From Parahalioglobus pacificus (lineage in GTDB: Bacteria; Pseudomonadota; Gammaproteobacteria; Pseudomonadales; Halieaceae), in the NCBI RefSeq assembly GCF_014652275.1, contig NZ_BMYM01000001.1, forward strand, positions 1,116,001-1,180,000: a stretch of DNA of 64,000 bases, in the 5' to 3' direction. How positions within the stretch are numbered: the first letter of the stretch is position 1; each line of letters opens with the position of its first letter. Shown here piece after piece: positions 1 to 6,484 of the stretch. The translations under genes and the position numbers were made by a program. The notes beneath the pieces were generated by a model, which was given only the letters and a program-made list of their open reading frames with translations, was not told where the DNA came from and did not search any database.

Positions 1-350
1 CTGAGAGACACTCGCACCGGAGCTAAGCGTGAGCAACAATGCGCAGAGACCTATATATAGATGACTAGAGCAATACACTTTTTACTCCCTAATACAGTTG
101 CCCAATGCTCTACCAGGTGACCTACGGGCCACAGCATATGCAGTACTCAAGTTGTCGGCTCTCATAGGCCGCCCCGACCCGGGAAAGGGGCAGTCGCAAA
201 CTCCGACATTGCTACCTACGGTGGCAATTGGGAAAAGCGCAGCGTGAATCGGAAAGGAGTATCTAGCCAAGCAAATTGCGCTCATAGACATTCAACACTG
301 GTAGGTATTGACGAGGTAATTATGCATAGGCAAGTCTCGTGATTTAGGTA
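1..350. other. Intergenic stretch without a supported gene
   Basis: No reading frame here has a credible start, ribosome binding site or recognisable product. One minus-strand frame (82-291) is open, but its composition looks like translated non-coding DNA. The sequence is uneven in base composition and ends at the first copy of the repeat element described at 351-377. Confidence 0.5.
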
Positions 351-377
351 CGGCTAATGGGCCAGAAGCGGACGACC
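351..377 (+). repeat. Cassette-boundary repeat, copy 1
   Basis: The copy reads CGGCTAATGGGCCAGAAGCG followed by GACGACC. It sits 4 bases from the stop codon of the acetyltransferase gene that ends at 382. Compared with the other copies the consensus is CAGCTnnGGGGCCAAAAGCGGAC. All copies of this form are in the same orientation, antisense to the genes they follow. Confidence 0.6.
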
Positions 378-381
378 AAGC

Positions 382-849
382 CTAACGCCTCTCATAGAGC
401 AGAGATGAGACCTCCGAACCGCGACACTGGATGTTCTTCTCTCCAATACATACAAAGTCGTTCTTGGTTAGTACACGCTGAGACCCAACGTTTTCAGTCA
501 TAACTTTCGCTATCACAATATCGCCCTTGGGAAACGCGTCGTGAGCCAGCATCATCTTGAGTGCTTGCGTGCAGATGCCCTTTCCCCAATATTTCCTACC
601 AACCCAATATCCTATCTCTGTCTGGCCGGCACCGATTGACCAGTAAGAGACACAAGCTACAACCTTTCCATCCAACTCTACTGCCCAAGGTGTTCGATCA
701 AGTGCTGAATCTTCCATAGCTATCCACTGAATAGCATCTTGAACGGTGTAAGGATATGGGATGTTGGATGTCCACCGCGAGACCTCGTAGTCTCCAACAA
801 GATCCGCAACTCTTTCCGCGTCTGATAAGTTGAATTTCCGGAGCTTCAT
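382..849 (-). CDS. GNAT-family N-acetyltransferase (RimJ/RimL-like)
   Basis: A 155-residue single-domain protein expected to transfer an acetyl group from acetyl-CoA to an amine; the substrate cannot be told. The acetyl-CoA pyrophosphate-binding motif is seen at residues 84-95 (GRKYWGKGICTQ), and the C-terminal element with NVGSQRVLTKNDF (about 120-132) is typical of the RimL-like branch that includes self-protection and ribosomal-protein acetylases. The ATG directly follows the TAG of the DinB-like gene upstream (TAGATG), so the two are probably translated together. A repeat copy lies just beyond the stop codon. It could be a resistance, toxin-antitoxin or metabolic acetylase; nothing in the sequence decides. 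Confidence 0.85.
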   Translation of the reverse strand: MKLRKFNLSDAERVADLVGDYEVSRWTSNIPYPYTVQDAIQWIAMEDSALDRTPWAVELDGKVVACVSYWSIGAGQTEIGYWVGRKYWGKGICTQALKMMLAHDAFPKGDIVIAKVMTENVGSQRVLTKNDFVCIGEKNIQCRGSEVSSLLYERR

Positions 850-1344
850 CTAACTTCCACGCGAATCTCGTCGATGTGGCTCTGTTTCATGGATAAAAAT
901 ACCGTATCCGTCAATCGGGTGCGGTACGTGCGCCAGGTCGAGTGCACGCGCGATGCTCCCACGGTGATAAGAACTATGGTTCACAATATGGAAAAGTATC
1001 TCCTCCACTCTCAACATGCCGCGCTTGCCGTCAGCGAATACGAATGGAATCTCTTCTTCTAGGCTTCCAAGGTGTGAAACGTAGTGCTTATACCATTTGG
1101 CTGACAGCTTCAGTCTCAAGTTTAGTTCTCTGAAGACCGGAACAACATCTGTATTGGTACTTGGATGAGGAGGAGCATCACTGGTCAATCTACTTTTGAA
1201 CAGCTCTTCAACAATTACGATGTGATTTATCTGTTGAAGGGCGAAGGCATAAGCTTCAGGGTGCTTTTTCTGGTCGATGGACTCGACAGCGTCTAGCGTT
1301 CGCTGATCTGCCCATCTCTTATAGTTGAACATTTGACGCAGCAT
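850..1344 (-). CDS. DinB-like four-helix metal-binding protein
   Basis: A 164-residue protein of the DinB/YfiT-like fold, a four-helix bundle that usually binds a divalent metal through three histidines. The expected ligands are visible as H41 (INHIVIVEE) and the H123-x3-H127 pair in NHSSYHRGS, followed by the usual IARAL helix. Family members include thiol-dependent S-transferases and DNA-damage-induced proteins of unknown activity. The sequence does not show which. It is the first gene of a two-gene unit with the acetyltransferase (adjacent stop and start codons). Length is normal for the family. Confidence 0.85.
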   Translation of the reverse strand: MLRQMFNYKRWADQRTLDAVESIDQKKHPEAYAFALQQINHIVIVEELFKSRLTSDAPPHPSTNTDVVPVFRELNLRLKLSAKWYKHYVSHLGSLEEEIPFVFADGKRGMLRVEEILFHIVNHSSYHRGSIARALDLAHVPHPIDGYGIFIHETEPHRRDSRGS

Positions 1345-1460
1345 GCAGCACTCCTAGTGCTTATCTAGCAACAGCATTCTTCGACCAGTTTACCTTTAAT
1401 CTTGATTTGCGGTGGATATATGGGCGGAGTTGGCTTCAAATCTATCACCCACGCTGGAGA

Positions 1461-1487
1461 CAGCTTTGGGGCCAAAAGCGGACACTC
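1461..1487 (+). repeat. Cassette-boundary repeat, copy 2
   Basis: The copy reads CAGCTTTGGGGCCAAAAGCG followed by GACACTC and is the best match to the consensus. It begins 6 bases beyond the stop codon (1494-1496) of the zinc-ribbon gene, so on the coding strand the gene is followed at once by GTCCGCTTTTGGCCCC. Confidence 0.65.
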
Positions 1488-1493
1488 AGCATC

Positions 1494-1751
1494 TCAACCA
1501 TCAGTGGTCACCCAGAAGTATATCGAGAAGACTAGAATAGCTGGAATCCACATTAGGGCTATTCGCCAACCCTTTTTTCTATATGCCTTTACATAGCTCT
1601 TGAGCTCTTGGACTTCCGATTTCGATAACGCATGACCACAGTGTGGGCACACCGAATCATAATCAAACATCTGTCGATTACAGTGAGGGCACGGCCCTAA
1701 CGGGGCATTCCACGTACCAGCCTTTGTCAGAATGTTTGGTTCAGTCGGCAT
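1494..1751 (-). CDS. Small zinc-ribbon membrane protein
   Basis: An 85-residue protein with two CPxC knuckles (C21/C24 and C35/C38, CPHCNRQ and CPHCGHA), a basic linker and one C-terminal transmembrane helix at about 62-80. This is the layout of small zinc-ribbon proteins anchored in the inner membrane with the metal site in the cytoplasm. I do not recognise a specific family and no function can be assigned. It stands alone between two repeat copies (1461-1487 and 1785-1811) and so forms a single-gene cassette of about 320 bases. Confidence 0.65.
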   Translation of the reverse strand: MPTEPNILTKAGTWNAPLGPCPHCNRQMFDYDSVCPHCGHALSKSEVQELKSYVKAYRKKGWRIALMWIPAILVFSIYFWVTTDG

Positions 1752-1784
1752 AAGCGAAAACGATTAGAAGAGGATTTCCCAAGT

Positions 1785-1811
1785 CAGAATTGGGGCCAAG
1801 AGCAGACATCT
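1785..1811 (+). repeat. Cassette-boundary repeat, copy 3
   Basis: The copy reads CAGAATTGGGGCCAAGAGCA followed by GACATCT. It overlaps the stop codon region of the membrane protein gene that ends at 1810. It differs from copy 2 at a few positions in both arms, as expected for an old or weakly constrained repeat. Confidence 0.55.
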
Positions 1812-2193
1812 AAAAAGATTCACCATGACGCCACAATTGAATTTTCGCCACAAGTGCGAGGCCAACTAAATACCCGGCACTTCCGAGCAGCGTGAAGAAT
1901 GATGCTGGCTCTATGTTCTGTAGATATAGTGATTTGAGTACCTGTCCCACACCTATGCTTAGCCCAAATACCATTGAAAGGTAACACCACCAGAAAAAAT
2001 ACTTGAGTGGTTCCGCGTTGGACACAAGTACAAAGAAACCCATCCCCACGACGCAAACCAGCATGGATATGAAAAACACAAACGGCAGTACCTTCCATGA
2101 CATACTCGGAGAGGGACCATCTAAGTCCGCTGCTACACCAAAAACTAGGCCAATTAGGGCTAGAGCAGCATGTACTACGGCAACCTGCTTCAT
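1810..2193 (-). CDS. Small multi-pass membrane protein of unknown function
   Basis: A 127-residue protein with about four hydrophobic segments (roughly 5-22, 33-57, 66-86 and 97-117) joined by short polar loops, and a short basic C-terminus. It is an integral inner-membrane protein. No catalytic motif or known family is recognised. It lies between repeat copies 3 and 4 as a single-gene cassette of about 410 bases. A competing reading frame on the same strand inside this gene has no hydrophobic pattern and is a shadow. Confidence 0.5.
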   Translation of the reverse strand: MKQVAVVHAALALIGLVFGVAADLDGPSPSMSWKVLPFVFFISMLVCVVGMGFFVLVSNAEPLKYFFWWCYLSMVFGLSIGVGQVLKSLYLQNIEPASFFTLLGSAGYLVGLALVAKIQLWRHGESF

Positions 2194-2195
2194 GT

Positions 2196-2219
2196 CAGCT
2201 TAGGGGCCATTAGCTGCCC
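2196..2219 (+). repeat. Cassette-boundary repeat, copy 4
   Basis: The copy reads CAGCTTAGGGGCCATTAGCT followed by GCCC. It shares the left half of the consensus but replaces the AAAAGCGGAC half by a short reverse complement of AGCT. It spans the 16-base gap between two neighbouring membrane-protein genes and overlaps the stop codon of the upstream one (2210-2212). Confidence 0.5.
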
Positions 2220-2689
2220 TTAGTCAACTCGCCAATACCTTTCAGTATGCGTCGAGACCTTATCCTAGATAGGGGCCACGGAAGTTCTATCCTTAGTCGA
2301 ACTACAACTCGGTCACCTTGGTAGCTCGCCTGGAAGTCATCGGAGACTATTATTCTTGTTCCCCGGAAGCTCATGTGAGTGTACTTTGCATTGTCTTTGA
2401 CCTTTATCCATCCGCGTTCAGCGAGATACGCATTGATTCTTTTCCTATAAGCCATCGTGTCGTCTACCAAGAACCGATGGCCTTTCAGGTCGCAGAAAAC
2501 TTCGATAACGCCAATCAGTGCGCAAGCTGTGTACAGGCTTATGATATAAAGCGGCGCTTCGCTGGGCTTTACACCAAAAATTTCAAAGGTGATGAGCCCA
2601 ACACACAATAAACCAATCCCCCTATAGATGAGGCTGAACATCACATAAGCAGCAAAACCGAATACTGTCTTTTCAGGATAGAGTTTCAC
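2210..2689 (-). CDS. Membrane protein with a C-terminal soluble domain, unknown function
   Basis: A 159-residue protein with two transmembrane helices near the N-terminus (about 12-36 and 46-66) and a soluble, basic C-terminal part of some 90 residues that is probably cytoplasmic, with a beta-rich stretch around residues 105-135. No family is recognised. The start ATG at 2689 gives the first hydrophobic helix after a short polar leader. The gene follows the secreted-protein gene at 2748-3173 across a 58-base spacer that itself holds a degenerate repeat copy. Confidence 0.5.
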   Translation of the reverse strand: MKLYPEKTVFGFAAYVMFSLIYRGIGLLCVGLITFEIFGVKPSEAPLYIISLYTACALIGVIEVFCDLKGHRFLVDDTMAYRKRINAYLAERGWIKVKDNAKYTHMSFRGTRIIVSDDFQASYQGDRVVVRLRIELPWPLSRIRSRRILKGIGELTKGS

Positions 2690-2722
2690 TTGAGTTCATC
2701 GTCGTGATTTAGCTTTTTTAAG

Positions 2723-2747
2723 CAGATTTGGGGCAAGGCACCGCCCC
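2723..2747 (+). repeat. Degenerate cassette-boundary repeat, copy 5
   Basis: The sequence CAGATTTGGGGCAAGGCACC followed by GCCCC keeps the spacing and the central GGGGC of the consensus but has lost the AAAGCGGAC arm. It abuts the stop codon of the gene ending at 2748. Its position is what supports it; sequence alone would not. Confidence 0.3.
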
Positions 2748-3173
2748 TCAGAACAGTGCTTGCACATTGTCATTGAAGCCCCAGTGCACAAGAAGCCAAC
2801 CTTCATCTGATTTGTAGTAGACGAATCGCCATACAGTCACAAAGCGCTCAAATTTCAGTATGTACTCGTGTCTTATCAGCGAATCACCAACGGCATCTTC
2901 GGCAATGAACTCGTAACCTTTAGCCTTACCAAAACGCTGTCCCATTGCCGGGGCTTGCAGCTCTAGAGAATTCAGTTGCACATCAAATTCAGCAGTCGGA
3001 GCCTGATTGAACGGCTTAAGCTTCAATACACCTTCTCTCAGCTTGTTGTCTGCTAATGATTGCATAACAGAGTCCGAGAGAGCTCTCGTGTCTTCAAGAG
3101 ATCCTGCCGCTTCGAAGGCCTGGGCGGAACAAATGAAACTGGAAAGAAAAAGGAACAGGCTGACAGCCTTCAT
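2748..3173 (-). CDS. Secreted small protein of unknown function (possible NTF2-like fold)
   Basis: A 141-residue protein with a clear signal peptide (MKAVSLFLFLSSFICSAQA, cleavage after about residue 19), so it is exported to the periplasm or beyond. The mature part of about 120 residues has a helical N-terminus and a C-terminal strand-rich segment ending in WLLVHWGFNDNVQALF, a pattern seen in small secreted NTF2-like proteins. That fold assignment is a guess from the pattern, and no function follows. It is the first gene of the tandem minus-strand tract. Confidence 0.6.
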   Translation of the reverse strand: MKAVSLFLFLSSFICSAQAFEAAGSLEDTRALSDSVMQSLADNKLREGVLKLKPFNQAPTAEFDVQLNSLELQAPAMGQRFGKAKGYEFIAEDAVGDSLIRHEYILKFERFVTVWRFVYYKSDEGWLLVHWGFNDNVQALF

Positions 3174-3203
3174 CTGAATTCCCTATTTTTTGGGGTGGTG
3201 AAT

Positions 3204-3218
3204 GTCCGCTTTGCGGAC
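3204..3218. repeat. GTCCGC-TTT-GCGGAC inverted repeat
   Basis: GTCCGC at 3204-3209 and GCGGAC at 3213-3218 are perfect inverted copies separated by TTT. The arms equal the GCGGAC part of the cassette-boundary repeat, here present in both orientations. It lies in the spacer upstream of the secreted-protein gene. Confidence 0.6.
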
Positions 3219-3253
3219 GTTGACTGCCTGCAAGTTACCACAGCTGTTAGCGG

Positions 3254-3280
3254 CAGCTAGGGGGCCAAAACCGGACGTTG
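3254..3280 (+). repeat. Cassette-boundary repeat, copy 6
   Basis: The copy reads CAGCTAGGGGGCCAAAACCG followed by GACGTTG, a near-full match to the consensus. It closes the tandem gene tract on its upstream side. No gene ends beside it now; the neighbouring sequence carries a reverse transcriptase remnant, so the original partner may have been lost. Confidence 0.6.
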
Positions 3281-3345
3281 ACCAAATTGTTTTCTCGACG
3301 GCTTTATAGTCTCATAGATCATATCGCTCCGGCTCAGCGTTATAA

Positions 3346-3592
3346 AACCGGGGGTTCGCGTTTTTGAGCCACCACCACACCCGTGCTGGCGTGACGCCAG
3401 CCAAAGACACCATCGCGCGTTTTCGTGAGCGAATCACCCAGCTTTATGAGCAAGATGCGGGCCCAAGCCCGCATTGGGGCCTACGCAACACGCTGGTGGC
3501 ATTGGGTGTGCGTAGGTTTACCCGGGACGCAGGTGCTGGTCGAACAGAAAGCCCTCACCGGGGCTACGGACAGACTATCACCCGCACTATGA
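3346..3592 (+). pseudogene. Remnant of a reverse transcriptase/maturase C-terminal part, frameshifted
   Basis: From 3346 one frame reads GFAFLSHHHTRAGVTPAKDT, then IARFRERITQLYEQDAG. This resembles the end of the reverse transcriptase domain (FxFLG-like) and the start of the thumb/X domain of group II intron proteins. Near 3470 the similarity moves to the +1 frame, which reads RIGAYATRWWHWVCVGLPG before stopping at 3590-3592. A stop codon lies directly upstream (3343-3345) and the palm with the YADD motif is absent. So this is a short, broken fragment. Assignment rests on my recollection of family patterns; a retron or other RT class is possible. Confidence 0.45.
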
Positions 3593-3612
3593 CGATCGGG
3601 TTTGGGACAGCA

Positions 3613-4689
3613 TTATTGTTCGAAACACAAAAGTGGGGCTTCAGCGCTACAAGACGCCCTGATCACAGACAAAGCGCGGGCTCTGCCGAAATCACCGATG
3701 GATCCATCTTGGGCATCCCACTGTGCGTCGGTGAGATCTTGTGGGCGTGTCCAGTCGTTGCAATTTAGTGTATTGAACTCGCTCTCACCGTTAGGCGCTG
3801 TATAGTCCCAGTAGCCAACCTTCACAGTGAAGATGTTGCCCGCTGAATCTTGATTAAGGAAAGTGTCAAGAGCGGGCACGAATTCTCCATATTCATCATA
3901 CTCGATCTCAGGACAATTAGGGGCGAGGACAATTTGGGATAGATCAACCTCGCAATTGAAGAGGTCGTCCCAGTCGTTGGCATGGACCGTTCCGTCTGTG
4001 CGGACGTACGGGTACTCACTCTGAGCGAATCGATCCGCAACGGAAACGGCGCTATCAGACAACCATGCTTTGTAATTGTCGGGGTTTTGTAAACCGGCGT
4101 CTGCCGCACGATTTTGGCAAATCGCGTCTGCACCGGCTAAGCCTCCCAAACTACCGTCTTGAAGGGTGCTCGTAAGGAAAACAACCTTCTTACAGTCGTA
4201 ATCGACGGCGCAACTCTCACCCGATTCAAGAATGAGGTTACTCTCGCATTGTGTGGTGGATGGGGCCTTAGAAGTACAGCTGCGATCAATGCTCAAAGTA
4301 CCCAGCTTCAGCGCTACACCTGAGGTATTACTGATTTCCGCCGGGACGATAGGTAGATTAATGACTCCGCCTTCAGGGTTGTCCAGCTCAAGCATACTCG
4401 CCAATGCCTGGGGAATGTTCAGGCTGCCCAGTGCGCTCAGGGTTAGACCCGCCCCCAATAACATCACACTCAATAATTTACGCCCCTGCGGGCCGCGCAA
4501 TGTGCGATAACCTATCACCGCCATCAAGACGCCAAGCGGTATCAACAGCAACGATGGAATCGGCACGGGCACTGCCGGTGCAGAGCTCACTGGCGCAGGT
4601 CCATATGTCAGGGTACCGCTTGTTTGCGCGAATGCGACTGAAGAAAGTGTCAGCGATGAAATCGCCGCCCATGCATGTTTGATGCTCAT
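3613..4689 (-). CDS. Exosortase-type surface protein with mid-protein sorting signal and DUF1554 domain
   Basis: A 358-residue exported protein. The ATG at 4689 is preferred over one 51 bases upstream because it opens a signal peptide directly (MSIKHAWAAISS to AFAQ) and has AGGGG upstream. After a Pro/Ala/Val-rich stretch comes VPIPSLLLIPLGVLMAVIG, a hydrophobic helix and RTLRGPQGRK, which resembles a PEP-CTERM/IPTL-type sorting signal placed mid-protein, as in proteins cut by exosortase H. The next part has paired cysteines and SGESCAVDYDC. The C-terminal 180 residues match the DUF1554 lectin-like pattern (GGLAGADAICQNRA, YKAWLSDSA, PYVRTDGT, NDWDDL). Exosortase itself is not in the window. 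Role in surface display is inferred. Confidence 0.65.
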   Translation of the reverse strand: MSIKHAWAAISSLTLSSVAFAQTSGTLTYGPAPVSSAPAVPVPIPSLLLIPLGVLMAVIGYRTLRGPQGRKLLSVMLLGAGLTLSALGSLNIPQALASMLELDNPEGGVINLPIVPAEISNTSGVALKLGTLSIDRSCTSKAPSTTQCESNLILESGESCAVDYDCKKVVFLTSTLQDGSLGGLAGADAICQNRAADAGLQNPDNYKAWLSDSAVSVADRFAQSEYPYVRTDGTVHANDWDDLFNCEVDLSQIVLAPNCPEIEYDEYGEFVPALDTFLNQDSAGNIFTVKVGYWDYTAPNGESEFNTLNCNDWTRPQDLTDAQWDAQDGSIGDFGRARALSVIRASCSAEAPLLCFEQ

Positions 4690-5050
4690 GCTATTGCCCC
4701 TGTTTACAGTCTTTTTCTTTGGAGAAAGCTCTGCCTTCAATGCGCCTAATGTTGTAGTGCTTCTATATCTGTTTGAACCCTGAGTTTAACTGACAACGCA
4801 TTAATACTGAGCCGCGATTCTGCCCAATAATATTAACCAACCAAAGCTTTCTTTAAAATTATGGCCGTTACGCACGGATTTTAGAAGCACGGGGCGCTCA
4901 TTTTTGAGCGGAGAGGATGTTTGTCTGATACACACTTCACGTCCGCTTTGTGGACGAAAGCGGACGTTCGCGAAACTATATCAAGAGACCGCAATTAGGC
5001 GAAAGCGGTCATGTCTCCTTACATTTCAGAGCAGACAAATTAACGCAGCC
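4690..5050. other. A+T-rich spacer with inverted repeats
   Basis: No convincing gene. The stretch holds a short perfect hairpin (CGCTCA at 4895-4900 with TGAGCG at 4905-4910, loop TTTT) and the larger inverted repeat at 4939-4967. The promoter of the sorting-signal protein gene should lie at 4700-4860, which is rich in A+T, but I could not pick one clear -35/-10 pair. Confidence 0.5.
4939..4967. repeat. 11-bp perfect inverted repeat built on GTCCGCTTT
   Basis: ACGTCCGCTTT (4939-4949) and AAAGCGGACGT (4957-4967) are perfect inverted copies around a 7-base loop. The arms are the same GTCCGCTTT core as in the cassette-boundary repeats. A weaker partial copy (GCGAAAGCGGTCATGTC) follows at about 4998-5014. 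Confidence 0.65.
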
Positions 5051-5143
5051 CTATTCGTCGCCTTCGCTTATTTTGGAAGAGGCAACAGCGACAAGGATAA
5101 CGATGATTATCACAACTACGCCGCCAGCTATTGAGTAGTCCAT
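5051..5143 (-). CDS. Possible 30-residue single-pass membrane peptide
   Basis: An ATG at 5143 opens a 30-codon frame reading MDYSIAGGVVVIIIVILVAV, then ASSKISEGDE and a TAG stop. It is one hydrophobic helix with a short polar N-terminus and a charged tail, the form of bacterial small membrane proteins. No strong Shine-Dalgarno is present (GGCGGAT lies about 10 bases upstream), which lowers confidence. It has no recognisable relatives by eye. The hydrophobic pattern in a non-coding, A+T-rich spacer is the only positive evidence. Confidence 0.35.
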   Translation of the reverse strand: MDYSIAGGVVVIIIVILVAVASSKISEGDE

Positions 5144-5163
5144 TTGCTAATTATCCGCCGTGT

Positions 5164-5189
5164 AAAATAACAGAAGCGAGCGTTATTTT
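5164..5189. repeat. A+T-rich hairpin
   Basis: AAAATAAC (5164-5171) and GTTATTTT (5182-5189) form a perfect 8-bp stem with a 10-base loop, and on the plus strand the T-rich right arm is followed by a further T. It could act as a weak terminator, but there is no clear plus-strand gene before it. Confidence 0.35.
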
Positions 5190-5412
5190 TCCCTCTGCTC
5201 GAGGATAAGAAGCTGCGAAGCACATCAAAAATAACGCGCGAGCCTGTGCAGGTGCACAACTAGGGCATCGGATGCAGCTTCCTGCCTTTCACCGAATTCT
5301 GCCGGAGAAGTACTTAATTCTCTGAATCCGCTTACTGGGGTGGAGCGATATAAGCGGCTTTCGATCCGGTGGATTCCACTGCACGGCGCCAAGGCTTCCT
5401 CGCGCACTGCCC

Positions 5413-6468
5413 CTAAATATGATCGGGGCGATTGGCGCGCTGCAGCAGTTTCAATGCGGCGCGCTCTATAGCGCCCTCTGCAGCCATGCCCAGCTTCTCC
5501 TGCCAGTTTTTACGTTGCACAAAACGAATTTCGTACACATCCCAATCTTTAATTCGCGCTTGTATAAGACCGTCTGATGTCTGGATGGCATCCACGAGCC
5601 CCTCATCCAGCGCCTTCTGCCCGTACCACACTTCGCCGGTCGCCACTGCATCGATATTCAACGCGGGCCGATTGCCTTTTACGAACTGCTTGAAAAGGTC
5701 GTGTGTGTGCTCGAGCTCTTCAACAAATTTCTCTCGGCCGTTCTCGGTATTTTCGCCAAACATGGTCAGTGTGCGCTTGTACTCGCCGGCCGTGTAAAGC
5801 TCAAAATCGATGTCGTTCTTCTTCAGTAACTTGTGGAAGTTGGGCAACTGCGCCAGGACGCCAATAGAGCCGATAACGGCAAAAGGCGCGGCTACGATGG
5901 TGTCAGCAACGCAAGCCATCATATAGCCACCGCTCGCAGCAACCTTGTCCACCGCAACCGTCAGCGGAACTTTGGCTTCCTTGATGCGAGAGAGTTGGCT
6001 TGCCGCGAGTCCATAGCTATGAACCAGCCCGCCAGGGCTTTCCAAATTCAATAGTATTTCATCGCCTTCCTTTGCCTGGGATAGCACTGCAGAAATTTCC
6101 TCGCGCAGGTTATCCGTGGCACTGGCCTGGAGGTCGCCATCAAACTGCAATACAAACAGCCGAGCCTTATTCTCTATTTGGTCGCCCGTTTTAGCTTGCT
6201 TCTTCTTACTTTTGGCCTCGGCCTTGTCTGATTTCTTCTTGTCCTTTTGCTCCTGCTTGTGCTGGGCAGGATCAGTGACAACCGCATGGATCGTGTCCGA
6301 GACTGCCTGATACTTTTCGTTGACGTTGCGGATTTCTATATGGCCCTCGCGCAGGTCACTGCGCTGGCGTTGGCCCAGCGCCATGGCGCCGGCTAGCAAT
6401 ATCAAAACCGCAGCAACCAGTGTTACCGCCTGTGCGAGGAACAGGCCAAAGTCGTACAGAAACTCCAA
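5413..6468 (-). CDS. sohB: SohB-type S49 membrane peptidase
   Basis: A 351-residue inner-membrane protease of the SppA/SohB family (peptidase S49), thought to cut signal peptides or membrane-protein fragments in the periplasm. It has an N-terminal transmembrane helix (about 9-31), a highly charged Lys/Glu linker (about 70-96) and the protease core. The nucleophile is S179 in VDKVAASGGYMM and the general-base lysine K231 in TAGEYKRT, matching the Ser/Lys dyad of the family. Length agrees with E. coli SohB (about 350). It is followed on the same strand from nudC by only 16 bases, so the two are probably cotranscribed. In Pseudomonas sohB sits in the rne-maf cluster; here it does not. Confidence 0.92.
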   Translation of the reverse strand: MEFLYDFGLFLAQAVTLVAAVLILLAGAMALGQRQRSDLREGHIEIRNVNEKYQAVSDTIHAVVTDPAQHKQEQKDKKKSDKAEAKSKKKQAKTGDQIENKARLFVLQFDGDLQASATDNLREEISAVLSQAKEGDEILLNLESPGGLVHSYGLAASQLSRIKEAKVPLTVAVDKVAASGGYMMACVADTIVAAPFAVIGSIGVLAQLPNFHKLLKKNDIDFELYTAGEYKRTLTMFGENTENGREKFVEELEHTHDLFKQFVKGNRPALNIDAVATGEVWYGQKALDEGLVDAIQTSDGLIQARIKDWDVYEIRFVQRKNWQEKLGMAAEGAIERAALKLLQRANRPDHI

Positions 6469-6484
6469 GTTAAACTCCTAGAAC

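Noticed and set aside
82-291. Minus-strand open frame of 69 codons
   Set aside because: Composition is unlike a protein, with no ribosome binding site and no domain pattern.
351-3280. Classical integron cassette array with attC sites
   Set aside because: The repeats are about 27 bases and lack paired RYYYAAC/GTTRRRY core sites, and no integron integrase gene is in the window. A lone GCCTAAC near 380 overlaps the acetyltransferase stop codon and has no partner.
5225-5407. Minus-strand open frame of 60 codons after sohB
   Set aside because: No start signal, no hydrophobic or domain pattern; probably read-through of non-coding sequence.
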